From contig NZ_AKKE01000040.1 in the NCBI RefSeq assembly GCF_000281975.1, positions 1 to 64,000 of the forward strand: a stretch of DNA of 64,000 bases, in the 5' to 3' direction. Origin of the DNA: Novosphingobium sp. AP12. GTDB taxonomy: Bacteria > Pseudomonadota > Alphaproteobacteria > Sphingomonadales > Sphingomonadaceae. Shown here one piece after another: positions 44,183 through 52,828 of the stretch (within the stretch, counting starts at the first letter, position 1; each line of letters starts with the position of its first letter). The position numbers and the translations under genes are program-made. The notes under the pieces were generated by a model. That model made no database searches. It saw only the letters and a program-made list of their open reading frames with translations, and was not told the DNA's origin.

Positions 44183-46879
44183 ATGGACAAGCTTCTTAGG
44201 GCGCGCCGCCGTTCTATTCTGGCTAGCACCGCGCTCATTGCCGTGAGCGTATGGGCTGCTCCCGCCCTTGCCCAGACCGGCGCGCAATCAGCCGCCGGTG
44301 AGGCAGAGACCGCCGCTTCCGCGCCGGGCGACATCGTCGTCACCGGCTCGCGCATCGACCGCCCCGGGTACGAATCGCCGACCCCCCTGCTCCACATGAC
44401 GCAGGAAGACCTCGAGGTCGTGAGCCGCACCAACATCGGAGCCGCGCTCGCCGACCTGCCGCAATTCAAGGCTTCGCAGTCCCCGCAGACCTCGGGCACC
44501 AATGCCCAGGCGGGTCGCTTCCCGATCAACATCCGCGGCCTGGGTGAGACGCGCTCGCTCGTCCTCGTCGACGGCCGCCGTCTCGTCAGCGACAATGACC
44601 TCAACACCGTGCCCTCGATCATGGTCAAGAGCGTGGATATCGTCACCGGCGGCGCCTCGGCAGCCTGGGGCTCGGACGCGGTCGCGGGCGTGGTCAACAT
44701 GATCATCGACAGCGATTACGAAGGCGTGCGCCTCGGCGCAGAAGGCGGGATCTCCTCGCGCGGGGATGCGCAGCAGGTCAAGTTCGAGGGCAAGTACGGC
44801 ACCCGCTTCGCGGATGGCCGCGGCCACTTCGTGATCGGCGGCGAGTTCGTCGACAACAAGGGCATCCTCAAGAAGACCGACCGCGAGAACACCGGCCGCT
44901 TCGCCACCATCAGCAACGCGCTGACGCCCGATGTCGGCCTCGCCACCCAGTTGATCGGCGGCTACATCACCTCGGGCGCGCTCAAGGGCTACGGCTTCAA
45001 CCCCGACGGCAGCCTGCGCACACCCGACCTCGGCAGGATCGTCGGCACCAACATGGTCGGCGGCGAAGGCCCGTCTGACGACGAGCGCAGCCCGCTGATC
45101 ACGCCGCAGAAGCGCTACGCCGTGATGGCCAAGGCGTCGTTCGAGCTGACCGATACGCTCAAGCTGAGCGCCGACCTGCGCTATTCGCGCTACTACAACA
45201 GCTACACCTGGTTCGGCGACCACACGAGCAGCGTCACCATCAAGTCCGACAATGCCTTCCTGAACGACAGCATCAAGCAGGCGTTGGCCGCTGCCGGGCA
45301 GACCAGCTTCACGATGGCCCGCTACAACGCGGACCTGTCGTACAGCACCATCAACCTCGACCGCCGCAGCATCCAGGGCACGCTTGCCCTCGACGGCAGC
45401 TTCGGTGACGGACGCTGGCGCTACGGGGCCTATTACAGCCACGGCCAGTACCGCAACAAGATCAACACGCCAGGGTTCCTGATCACCCAGAACTTCGCCA
45501 ACGCGGTGGACTCGGTGATCGACCCGACCACCGGCCAGGCGGTGTGCCGCTCGCGTGCGGCGGGCTGCGTGGCGATCGACCTGTTCGGCGAAGGCGCACC
45601 TTCGCAGGCAGCGATCGACTACGTCACCGGCACCCCGCGCCTGAACAGCCTGAACAAGCTTGACACCTACGGCGTCTCGCTGCGCGGCGAGCCGTTCGAC
45701 CTGCCTGCCGGGCCGGTCTCGATCGCGATCGGCGCGGAAGGGCGCAACCTCTCGACCGTGTCGAAGGTGGGCGAACTCGATGCCGCCAGGGCCTTCAGCA
45801 CGTTCCGGTTCAGCTCGCTGAGCGGCAAGTACGACGTCAAGGAGGCTTTCGCCGAAGTCGTCGTGCCGGTGATCAAGGACGTGCCCGTACTCCGCAAGCT
45901 GGAGCTTAACGGCGCCGTGCGCGCATCGGATTACAGCACCAGCGGCACGGTATGGTCGTGGAAGCTGGGCGCCACCAACGAGTTCCTGCCCGGCGTGATC
46001 GGCCGCGTCACCCGTTCGCGCGACATCCGCGCGCCCAACGTGAGCGAGCTCTACACCAACCAGACGGTCAGCAACGTCAACATCGTGGATCCGCAGCACA
46101 CGGCCGACGGCAGCCGCAGCGTGGTCGTCTACGGTGGTGGCAATTCCGCGCTGATGCCTGAGAAGTCGGACACCTGGACGGCCGGCATCACCACCGCGCC
46201 GCTGCGCGGGCTGACCGCCTCGATCGATTACTTCAACATCGCGATCAAGGACGTCATCACCAGCATCAGCGCTCAGGTGCTGATCGACCGCTGCAACGGC
46301 GGCAATACCAGCCTGTGCGACTACATCACCCGCAACAGCGATGACCGCATCACCAGCGTCGCCTCGTCCTCGGTCAACCTGTCGGAATTCAAGACTGACG
46401 GCGTCGATGCCGAAGTGGCCTATACGATGCCGGTGAACAACGAGGCGAACGGCCGCTTCACCTTCCGCCTCGTTGGGACCTGGGTGAACCACTTCACCAC
46501 CGACGACGGCATCACCAAGGTCGAATACGTGAAGTCGCAAGGCTATGCCTTCGTCAACGGCGTGCCCCGCATCCGCGCCAACGCCTCGGTCGGCTATGCC
46601 AGCGACGGCTTCAGCGGCCTCGTCCGGGCGCGCTACATCTCGTCGGGATACTGGAACCGCACCGCCACGGCGCTGACCAACAACCGCATCCCGGCTTACA
46701 CCTACTTCGATCTGCAGGTGAGCCAGAAGGTTCCGTTCGGCGACGGCGACAAGCACTTCGAGCTTTACGGCAACGTGTCGAACCTGTTCGACAAGAACCC
46801 CCCGCTCTACTCGACCTTCTCGCCCTACTACGACGTGATCGGTCGCTACATGACCGCGGGTGTGCGCCTCGAGTTCTGA
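44183..46879 (+). CDS. Large TonB-dependent receptor
   Basis: An 898-residue outer membrane receptor with a signal peptide ending near 'APALAQTG'. The plug has 'DIVVTGSRIDRPGYESPTPL', 'FPINIRGLGETRSLVLVDGR' and 'VDIVTGGASAAWGSDAVAGV'. The barrel ends with 'YMTAGVRLEF' and a terminal Phe. The 'TGGASAAWGSDAVAGVVNMI' style is the non-siderophore type that is expanded in sphingomonads for organic substrates. A perfect intrinsic terminator follows. The genes beyond it handle peptides and amino acids, so peptide-like ligands are a reasonable guess. Confidence 0.92.
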   Translation: MDKLLRARRRSILASTALIAVSVWAAPALAQTGAQSAAGEAETAASAPGDIVVTGSRIDRPGYESPTPLLHMTQEDLEVVSRTNIGAALADLPQFKASQSPQTSGTNAQAGRFPINIRGLGETRSLVLVDGRRLVSDNDLNTVPSIMVKSVDIVTGGASAAWGSDAVAGVVNMIIDSDYEGVRLGAEGGISSRGDAQQVKFEGKYGTRFADGRGHFVIGGEFVDNKGILKKTDRENTGRFATISNALTPDVGLATQLIGGYITSGALKGYGFNPDGSLRTPDLGRIVGTNMVGGEGPSDDERSPLITPQKRYAVMAKASFELTDTLKLSADLRYSRYYNSYTWFGDHTSSVTIKSDNAFLNDSIKQALAAAGQTSFTMARYNADLSYSTINLDRRSIQGTLALDGSFGDGRWRYGAYYSHGQYRNKINTPGFLITQNFANAVDSVIDPTTGQAVCRSRAAGCVAIDLFGEGAPSQAAIDYVTGTPRLNSLNKLDTYGVSLRGEPFDLPAGPVSIAIGAEGRNLSTVSKVGELDAARAFSTFRFSSLSGKYDVKEAFAEVVVPVIKDVPVLRKLELNGAVRASDYSTSGTVWSWKLGATNEFLPGVIGRVTRSRDIRAPNVSELYTNQTVSNVNIVDPQHTADGSRSVVVYGGGNSALMPEKSDTWTAGITTAPLRGLTASIDYFNIAIKDVITSISAQVLIDRCNGGNTSLCDYITRNSDDRITSVASSSVNLSEFKTDGVDAEVAYTMPVNNEANGRFTFRLVGTWVNHFTTDDGITKVEYVKSQGYAFVNGVPRIRANASVGYASDGFSGLVRARYISSGYWNRTATALTNNRIPAYTYFDLQVSQKVPFGDGDKHFELYGNVSNLFDKNPPLYSTFSPYYDVIGRYMTAGVRLEF

Positions 46880-46900
46880 GGCCCCCATCCAGGACAAACG

Positions 46901-46933
46901 AAAGGCGGCGGGTTCACACCCGCCGCCTTTTTC
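46901..46933 (+). terminator. Intrinsic terminator
   Basis: A perfect 12-bp stem, aaaggcggcggg / cccgccgccttt, with a 6-base loop and a T run. It serves the TonB receptor and, through the leading A run, perhaps the converging PaiB-like gene. Confidence 0.9.
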
Positions 46934-46962
46934 ATGGCTGCTCGGTCATGGTGCCGGAGCAG

Positions 46963-47574
46963 TCAGGGATTGAAGCGGTGCATCCATTCCACCATCACCG
47001 GATCGGGATGCGAGGCGAGGATATGGGCGAGCACCTCGGGGCGCTCGTCCTGGCCCAGCTTGAATATCCCCGCGCACGAGCGAATCTCGGCACGGAAGCC
47101 GATGATCGCTCCGGCCAGGCGGGAATAGCGCTCGCCGAGTTCTTCCTTGGACCACGGAACGGCGCGGGCACGCTCCATCTCGTCGATCAGGATTTCGAGG
47201 GCGGGCCCGGTCAGCGCATCGTCGAAATGAAGGTCAGCCGCGACACGCAGCTGCACGTAGTTCCAGGTCGGCGCCCAGTCGCGAAGACCCGCGTGTTCGG
47301 GCGAGACGTAGCCCTGCGGCCCGGTGAAGAGAATGCTTGCGCGGTGATCGCCTCGCAGCGCGTCATGCAAGGGGTTGTGCCGCGCCATGTGCCCGATCAG
47401 CGCGACGAGCTTTCCTTGCTCGTCGTATTCGCCGACGAGAGGCAGCAGGGCCGACTGAACCTCATCTCCATCGGCACAGGACTGCACCCAGGCGAGCGGG
47501 TACTGCTCGATCAGGAACCGGACGTCCTGCGGGCCATAGGCCGCGAATAATTCGTTCAACGCGCTGCTCCTCAT
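46963..47574 (-). CDS. PaiB-like FMN-binding protein
   Basis: A 203-residue protein of the PaiB family ('FMN-binding negative transcriptional regulator'). 'LIGHMARHNPLHDAL', 'ASILFTGPQGYVSPEHAG' and 'DWAPTWNYVQLRVAADLHF' in part are the split-barrel family blocks. PaiB was named for sporulation effects in Bacillus; in other bacteria the role is unclear, and flavin binding is inferred from fold. The start is uncertain: the frame is open to 47649, and 47574 was chosen because the family N-terminus is short. It lies 99 bp downstream of the amidohydrolase stop on the same strand. Confidence 0.8.
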   Translation of the reverse strand: MRSSALNELFAAYGPQDVRFLIEQYPLAWVQSCADGDEVQSALLPLVGEYDEQGKLVALIGHMARHNPLHDALRGDHRASILFTGPQGYVSPEHAGLRDWAPTWNYVQLRVAADLHFDDALTGPALEILIDEMERARAVPWSKEELGERYSRLAGAIIGFRAEIRSCAGIFKLGQDERPEVLAHILASHPDPVMVEWMHRFNP

Positions 47575-47673
47575 CCACGCGGCAATGGATGCCGCGCCAA
47601 GCATGCAGTGGGTCATAGACTGGCCCGTCTCAAGGGCCAGTCTTGCCAAAACCTGCGGGACCAGCGGACCAAC

Positions 47674-50600
47674 TCAATATTCGAACGAGGCGCCGTTGCT
47701 CTGGGCCTCCTCGAAGGCGGCGGCGGTCGCCATCGCCGCCGCGACCTCGCGGCTGGTCATGCCTTCGAACCACTGCGCCTCGTGAGGCCTGCGGCGCGGC
47801 CATTGTTCGTCGAGCGTGGCGGCATCGTAGAGGCGCCCGTTCTGCATCACGAACTCGAGTGAGCGCGTGTTGCGGATGTCGGCCAGCGGGTCCCTGTCCA
47901 GCACCAGCAGGTCGGCCAGCTTGCCCGGCTCGATCGAGCCAAGATCCAGCACCCGCCCGATCACCTGCGCCGAACCGATCGTCGCTGCGTGGAGTACTTG
48001 GGAGGGGCTGGCCCCGCCGGACGCCATCGCCTCCAGTTCCCAGTGATAGGTAAGCCCCTGCACGATGCCGTGCGCCCCGACACCGAGCAGGCCGCCGGCG
48101 CTGCCGATATCGCTCGCCTGCTGCGCGAAACGGGCGAAGCCTTGTCCGTCCGCCCGGTTCCACTGCGCTGAATCGCGTTTCGCGGCGAAGGCGAACTCGG
48201 GCACGAAGCGGCCCAGCTTGGCGTCGAAATCCTGCTGGTGTCCGGCCGTCATAGCCCCCAGCGGCCCCGGCGCGCCGTAGAGCACCAGCATCGTCGGCAC
48301 CGTGGAGATCCGCGAGCGCACGAGCATCTGGATGAGGTCGTCGTGGATCGGCGCGATCGGCAGGCTATGCTCGTTGCCGGCATAACCGTCGAGCATCTGG
48401 GTCAGGTCGAGGCGGTAATCGCTCGCCCCCTCGGTCGTCGGCATGAGTCCGAGGGCCTGCGCGCCTTCGATCAGGTGCCGCCGCTCGGCCCGGTCGCCGA
48501 CCATGTACTGCTTGATGTTCGGCGTGCGGTAGTAGTCCGAATAGCGCCGCAGCGTGGCGATGGCGTCCTCGCGGCTCGCCATCGGGCTGGTGCGGAACAC
48601 CCCTTCCCCGGTCGAGAAGACGCGCTGGCCGGTCATCAGGCCGGCGTCGATCATGTCGGCATAACCGAACACGTCGGGGTCGAACGCCTGCACGTCGAGC
48701 CCGGCGGTCACCCCGTAAGCCAGGTTCGCGGCGAAATCCCAGTGCCCGATGTCAAGGATGCGGCGGCGCGTCTCGAACCAGTGGGCATGGGAGTCGATGA
48801 AGCCCGGCACGATGAACTTGCCCGTCACGTCGCGCATTTCGGTGCCGCGAGGGATCTTGACGGTCCCGCGCGGACCGATCCCGGCGATGCGGTTGTCGAC
48901 GACGAGAAGGTCGGCGTCGTCGATGACTTCGTCGCCCTTCATCGTGGCGACCCGCGCCCCGCGCAGAAGCAGGCTGCCACGCGGCACGTCGCGCGGCAGG
49001 GCCACGTCCATCGGTACGCTGCGCGCCCGCTTCTCGATGGCTGCGGGAGCGCCGTCGGTCGTGGCGCTCAGCGCCAGTTGCCGCACCGTCGAACCCACCG
49101 ACCAGACGAGCGAGCGCATGCCGGGCGCCCAGTCCATGTAGTCCGCGCCGATCGCCGTGATCCGCCGCGCGCCCGAGGCTGGATCGCTGACCGTGACGGT
49201 CGGCGCCTCGCCCTGCTTCGCCTCCGGCACCGGGACGAGGTAGAGCTGCGAGGCATAGCGCACCAGCGCCGTCCTGCCGTCCGCGCCAAGCTGCGCGTTC
49301 TTGAGCGGCGCGGGCGCGTTGAAATACTGGCTGTCGGGCCGGGCGACCAGCTTCACCAGATGCCGCGCCGCCTCCTTGCCGGGCGCTGCGGGATCGATCG
49401 CATGCGACGAAATCCAGCCGTCCGCGTAATAGCGCACCCGCGCCGGATCGGCATCGCGGCGCAGGTCCATCGCCGCGCCCACATCGCCGAGCAAGGTCAT
49501 CGGGCCGCCGTCCACCGGCAGGCGCACCAGCGTGGACGGCATCGGCCCGAGGCTCTCTGCCGAACGGTAGAGCCGGTCGTGCTGGCTGGCGGAAAAGGCG
49601 ACCACGTCCTGGCCCCCCGCGAGGAACAGCGGCTCTGAATAATAGGCGGCCTGCGCGGTGATCCGGCGCGGCGCGGTCCTGCCGTCGACCGCCGCGACCC
49701 AGACGTGGCCGCCCTCCTTCGCGGTCCAGGTGACGTAAGTGACGAAGCGCCCGTCGTCCGACCAGCTGGGCTGCCAGGCGGCGCCGGGCACGTCGAGGCG
49801 GCGCGGCTTCGCGCCCTTGCGGTTCGCGGCCAGGTAGAGGCGGCCGACGGCGCCGAACACCAACTGCCGCCCATCGGGCGAAAGGCGCGGGGTCTGGATC
49901 ACCCGGACGTGGACCGGGCCAGTGTCGATCCGGTGCTGGCGGCGCAGGTCCGGCGCCATCTCGTGCCGCACATGCGCCTCGAAGGGAATGTCCGCCAGCG
50001 CCCCAGTGGCGACGTCGAGCCGCTTCAGGCCGCCGCCGAGCCCCAGGTAGATGCTCCGGTCGTCGGCCGAAAAGACCATACGCGGCAGCAGGTCGACATA
50101 GTACCCGCCCGACTGCCCATCCGGATCGAGCGGCCGATGCAACAGCCGGTCCGCGCCATTGGCAAGGTCGTGCAGGCGCAGCACGGTCTCGTCGCCCTCG
50201 CGTGTCGCGTAGGCCAGCCAGCGTCCGTCGTGCGACAGCACGGGGCGCATGCCGCCGCCCGGCGTCGTCACTACCGCGTGCTGCTGGCGCATGGCCAGAT
50301 CGAGACGCGCGATCGTCCAGTGCGGCAGCGGGCCGCTGGTCCAGGTCGTCCCCGCCTTCGCGGCGTAGTAGAGGCTCTTGCCGTCGGGAGAGGCGACCAC
50401 GCCCATCGCGTTGCGCCGCTGCGGGTGTGGATCGTCACCATTCGGCTGCGCCTTGACCAGCACCTCGCCGGCGCCGCTCGCCGCGTCGAACGACCATAGC
50501 TCGAACGCCAGCACGCCCCAGATCATGCGCGAGATGTAAAGCGTTTTGCCGTCGGGCGACCACGCCGGCGAACTGTAGTGGGGCACACCGCTGTCATCGC

Positions 50601-50985
50601 GCGAAACGCGGCGGGCATTGCGGCCATCGGCATCGGCGATCCACAGGTTCTCGCGCCCGTCGCGATCGCTGACGAAGGCGATGTGGCGGCCATCGGGCGA
50701 GAATACCGGCTGGGTGTCGAACGCGGCGCCGGTCATCACCGGGCGTGCTTTCCCGCCTTCCGGCGGCAGCGCGTAGATGTCGCCGAGCAGGTCGAACAGG
50801 ATGGTCCTGCCGTCGGGGGCGAGGTCGAGCGCGGGCCAGGTAACTTCCCGGGTATCGTATTCGATCACCCGCCCGGCCAGCGGCGGCAGCGTGTCCGCGA
50901 ACACCGGGGCGGCGGGAAGCGGCGCCATGCATGCCAGGATCACCGAACGCGCCAACCATTTGCTCACTGCATCAACCCTTTGCAT
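47674..50985 (-). CDS. Exported TolB-propeller amidohydrolase
   Basis: A 1103-residue secreted enzyme. The signal peptide ends near 'APVFADT'. Residues ~45-680 hold PD40/TolB-like propeller repeats, for example 'FSPDGRHIAFVSDRDGRENL' and 'AWSPDGKTLYISR'. The C-terminal ~400 residues are an amidohydrolase: 'FIVPGFIDSHAHWF' gives the H-x-H metal site, and 'LADLLVLDRDPLADIRNTRS' is the typical ending. The family includes Xaa-Pro and imidazolonepropionase-like hydrolases acting on cyclic amides or dipeptides. A GTG at 50967 with AAGGG before it is an alternative start. An Lrp-type regulator gene lies upstream on the same strand. Confidence 0.88.
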   Translation of the reverse strand: MQRVDAVSKWLARSVILACMAPLPAAPVFADTLPPLAGRVIEYDTREVTWPALDLAPDGRTILFDLLGDIYALPPEGGKARPVMTGAAFDTQPVFSPDGRHIAFVSDRDGRENLWIADADGRNARRVSRDDSGVPHYSSPAWSPDGKTLYISRMIWGVLAFELWSFDAASGAGEVLVKAQPNGDDPHPQRRNAMGVVASPDGKSLYYAAKAGTTWTSGPLPHWTIARLDLAMRQQHAVVTTPGGGMRPVLSHDGRWLAYATREGDETVLRLHDLANGADRLLHRPLDPDGQSGGYYVDLLPRMVFSADDRSIYLGLGGGLKRLDVATGALADIPFEAHVRHEMAPDLRRQHRIDTGPVHVRVIQTPRLSPDGRQLVFGAVGRLYLAANRKGAKPRRLDVPGAAWQPSWSDDGRFVTYVTWTAKEGGHVWVAAVDGRTAPRRITAQAAYYSEPLFLAGGQDVVAFSASQHDRLYRSAESLGPMPSTLVRLPVDGGPMTLLGDVGAAMDLRRDADPARVRYYADGWISSHAIDPAAPGKEAARHLVKLVARPDSQYFNAPAPLKNAQLGADGRTALVRYASQLYLVPVPEAKQGEAPTVTVSDPASGARRITAIGADYMDWAPGMRSLVWSVGSTVRQLALSATTDGAPAAIEKRARSVPMDVALPRDVPRGSLLLRGARVATMKGDEVIDDADLLVVDNRIAGIGPRGTVKIPRGTEMRDVTGKFIVPGFIDSHAHWFETRRRILDIGHWDFAANLAYGVTAGLDVQAFDPDVFGYADMIDAGLMTGQRVFSTGEGVFRTSPMASREDAIATLRRYSDYYRTPNIKQYMVGDRAERRHLIEGAQALGLMPTTEGASDYRLDLTQMLDGYAGNEHSLPIAPIHDDLIQMLVRSRISTVPTMLVLYGAPGPLGAMTAGHQQDFDAKLGRFVPEFAFAAKRDSAQWNRADGQGFARFAQQASDIGSAGGLLGVGAHGIVQGLTYHWELEAMASGGASPSQVLHAATIGSAQVIGRVLDLGSIEPGKLADLLVLDRDPLADIRNTRSLEFVMQNGRLYDAATLDEQWPRRRPHEAQWFEGMTSREVAAAMATAAAFEEAQSNGASFEY

Positions 50986-51086
50986 CGTTCTCGTCAGGAC
51001 CGTGTCATCGCCGTGCCCCGTGCATCGCGAAACATCCAGTTTGCGTCCGCCGACGGGACCATCACGCAACCGGCCCCAAGCGCCGG

Positions 51087-51527
51087 TCAGACCGTGCTCA
51101 GGAGCAGGCTGGTCTCGCTGTTGAGCACCCCGTCGATCATGCGCACCTGCCGCAGCACGCGGTCGAACTCGGGCAGCGTGGCGGCGCGGATATCGGCGAC
51201 AAGGTCCCAGTTGCCGTTGGTCGTGTGCAGCGTGCGGATCTCGACGATGCCCCGCAGCTTCTGGATCACCTGCGTCGTCGACTTGCCGGTGATCTCGATC
51301 ATCATCACCGCCCGCACCGACAGGTCGTCATAATCGTCGCGGACCCGGATCGTGAAGCCGAGCAGCGTTCCGGTGTCGACCAGCCGGTCCAGCCGGCTCT
51401 GCACGGTGCCGCGCGCCACGCCCAGGACATCGGCCAGCTTCGACAGCGAGGCGCGCCCGTCCGCGCGCAAGTGACCGATGATCCGCCGGTCGAGATCGTC
51501 GGGGATGAATTTCGCGGAGGATGCCAT
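51087..51527 (-). CDS. Lrp/AsnC-family regulator
   Basis: A 146-residue regulator. The HTH reads 'DDLDRRIIGHLRADGRASLS' then 'KLADVLGVARGTVQSRLDRL'. The C-terminal RAM ligand domain includes 'VRAVMMIEITGKSTTQVIQK' and 'LHTTNGNWDLVADI'. Such proteins sense amino acids. It is divergent from ornithine cyclodeaminase and upstream of the amidohydrolase on its own strand, so it probably governs this amino-acid block. Phased TTGCnCAA-type sites lie in the shared promoter. Confidence 0.9.
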   Translation of the reverse strand: MASSAKFIPDDLDRRIIGHLRADGRASLSKLADVLGVARGTVQSRLDRLVDTGTLLGFTIRVRDDYDDLSVRAVMMIEITGKSTTQVIQKLRGIVEIRTLHTTNGNWDLVADIRAATLPEFDRVLRQVRMIDGVLNSETSLLLSTV

Positions 51528-51553
51528 GCCCGGATCGCCTTCCTTTTGAGCAA

Positions 51554-51601
51554 ATTGCACAATCGATCCATAAAATTTGCGCAATGTTGGCCAGTTTGCA
51601 A
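51554..51601. promoter_or_regulatory. Phased TTG-centred palindromes, candidate Lrp sites
   Basis: attgcacaat (51554-51563), ttgcgcaa (51577-51584) and ttgcaa (51596-51601) have dyad centres 22 and 18 bp apart, on roughly one face of the helix. They lie between the divergent lrp-type and ornithine cyclodeaminase genes. Lrp proteins bind such phased arrays. Confidence 0.55.
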
Positions 51602-51675
51602 GGCGGTCTTGCGATTTATACCAGCGGCTCGCCAGCCTAGGATCGTCCGGCCACTCACAACAGGACAAGACATCG

Positions 51676-52725
51676 ATGCCTCCCGCTCCGTCCCCGCTCG
51701 CCTTCATTCCCTTCGTCAGCGTCGAGAACATGATGCGCCTGGTGCACCATTTCGGGATCGAGACGATGCTGCGCGAACTGACCGATGCGATCGAGGCGGA
51801 CTACCTGCGCTGGCCGAAGTTCGAGAAGACCGCGCGGCTAGCCTCGCATTCGGAGGAAGGCGTGATCGAACTGATGCCGACTTCGGACGGCGAAGCCTTC
51901 GCCTTCAAGTACGTCAACGGCCACCCCAGCAACATCGCCAAGGGACTGCAGACGGTCGCCGCCTTCGGCCTGCTCGCGCGCGTCGACACCGGCTACCCGC
52001 TGCTGCTGGCCGAGATGACGTTGCTGACGGCGCTGCGCACCGCGGCGACCTCGGCGATGGTGGCGCGCAAGCTCGCGCCAGCGAACTCGCGGGTCATGGC
52101 GATGATCGGCAACGGCGCGCAGGCTGAATTCCAGGCGCTCGCCATGAAGGCCATCGTCGGCATCGAGGAAGTGCGCCTCTACGACATCGACCCCGCCGCC
52201 ACCCGCAAGGTGGCGCGCAATCTCGAAGGCTCGGGGCTCAGGGTGGTCGCATGCGAGACCTCGCAGGACGCCATCGAGGGCGCCCACATCATCACCACCT
52301 GCACCGCCGACAAGGCCTATGCCACGATCCTGTCCGACAACATGGTCGGCGCGGGCATCCACATCAACGCCATCGGCGGCGATTGCCCGGGCAAGACCGA
52401 GTTGCACAAGGACATCCTCGCGCGGGCCGCCACTTTCGTCGAGTTCGAGCCGCAGACCCGCATCGAGGGCGAAATCCAGCAGATGGAAGCGTCCTACCCA
52501 GTGACCGAGTTCTGGCAGGTCCTAAGCGGCGAGGCGCCGGGCCGCGCCGACGCCCGGCAGATTACCCTGTTCGACAGCGTCGGCTTCGCGGTGGAGGATT
52601 TCTCCGCGCTGCGCTATGTGCTCGGCAAGCTGGAAGGCACCGCCTTCTTCCAGCAGCTCGACATTCTCGCCGATCCCGACGATCCGCGCGACCTGTTCGG
52701 CATGCTGCAGCGGGCCTCCGCCTGA
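51676..52725 (+). CDS. Ornithine cyclodeaminase family protein
   Basis: A 349-residue NAD-dependent enzyme of the ornithine cyclodeaminase/mu-crystallin family. 'GYPLLLAEMTLLTALRTAAT' is the family core and 'VMAMIGNGAQAEFQALA' is the NAD fold. 'GAGIHINAIGGDCPGKTELH' in two blocks and 'FVEFEPQTRIEGEIQQ' follow. True OCD turns ornithine into proline and ammonia; relatives reduce cyclic imines or deaminate other diamino acids. It is led by CAGGACAAG and followed ~100 bp later by the amidase gene. Control by the divergent Lrp regulator is likely. Confidence 0.9.
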   Translation: MPPAPSPLAFIPFVSVENMMRLVHHFGIETMLRELTDAIEADYLRWPKFEKTARLASHSEEGVIELMPTSDGEAFAFKYVNGHPSNIAKGLQTVAAFGLLARVDTGYPLLLAEMTLLTALRTAATSAMVARKLAPANSRVMAMIGNGAQAEFQALAMKAIVGIEEVRLYDIDPAATRKVARNLEGSGLRVVACETSQDAIEGAHIITTCTADKAYATILSDNMVGAGIHINAIGGDCPGKTELHKDILARAATFVEFEPQTRIEGEIQQMEASYPVTEFWQVLSGEAPGRADARQITLFDSVGFAVEDFSALRYVLGKLEGTAFFQQLDILADPDDPRDLFGMLQRASA

Positions 52726-52828
52726 GGTGCGAGGCGCGGGGCTTGGTCCCGCGCTTCGAAACGACCTTGGACCTTTACGGTCCAAGCGGCGAGGCGAAGA
52801 AGCGCCCCCACCAGACTGGAGAATGAGA

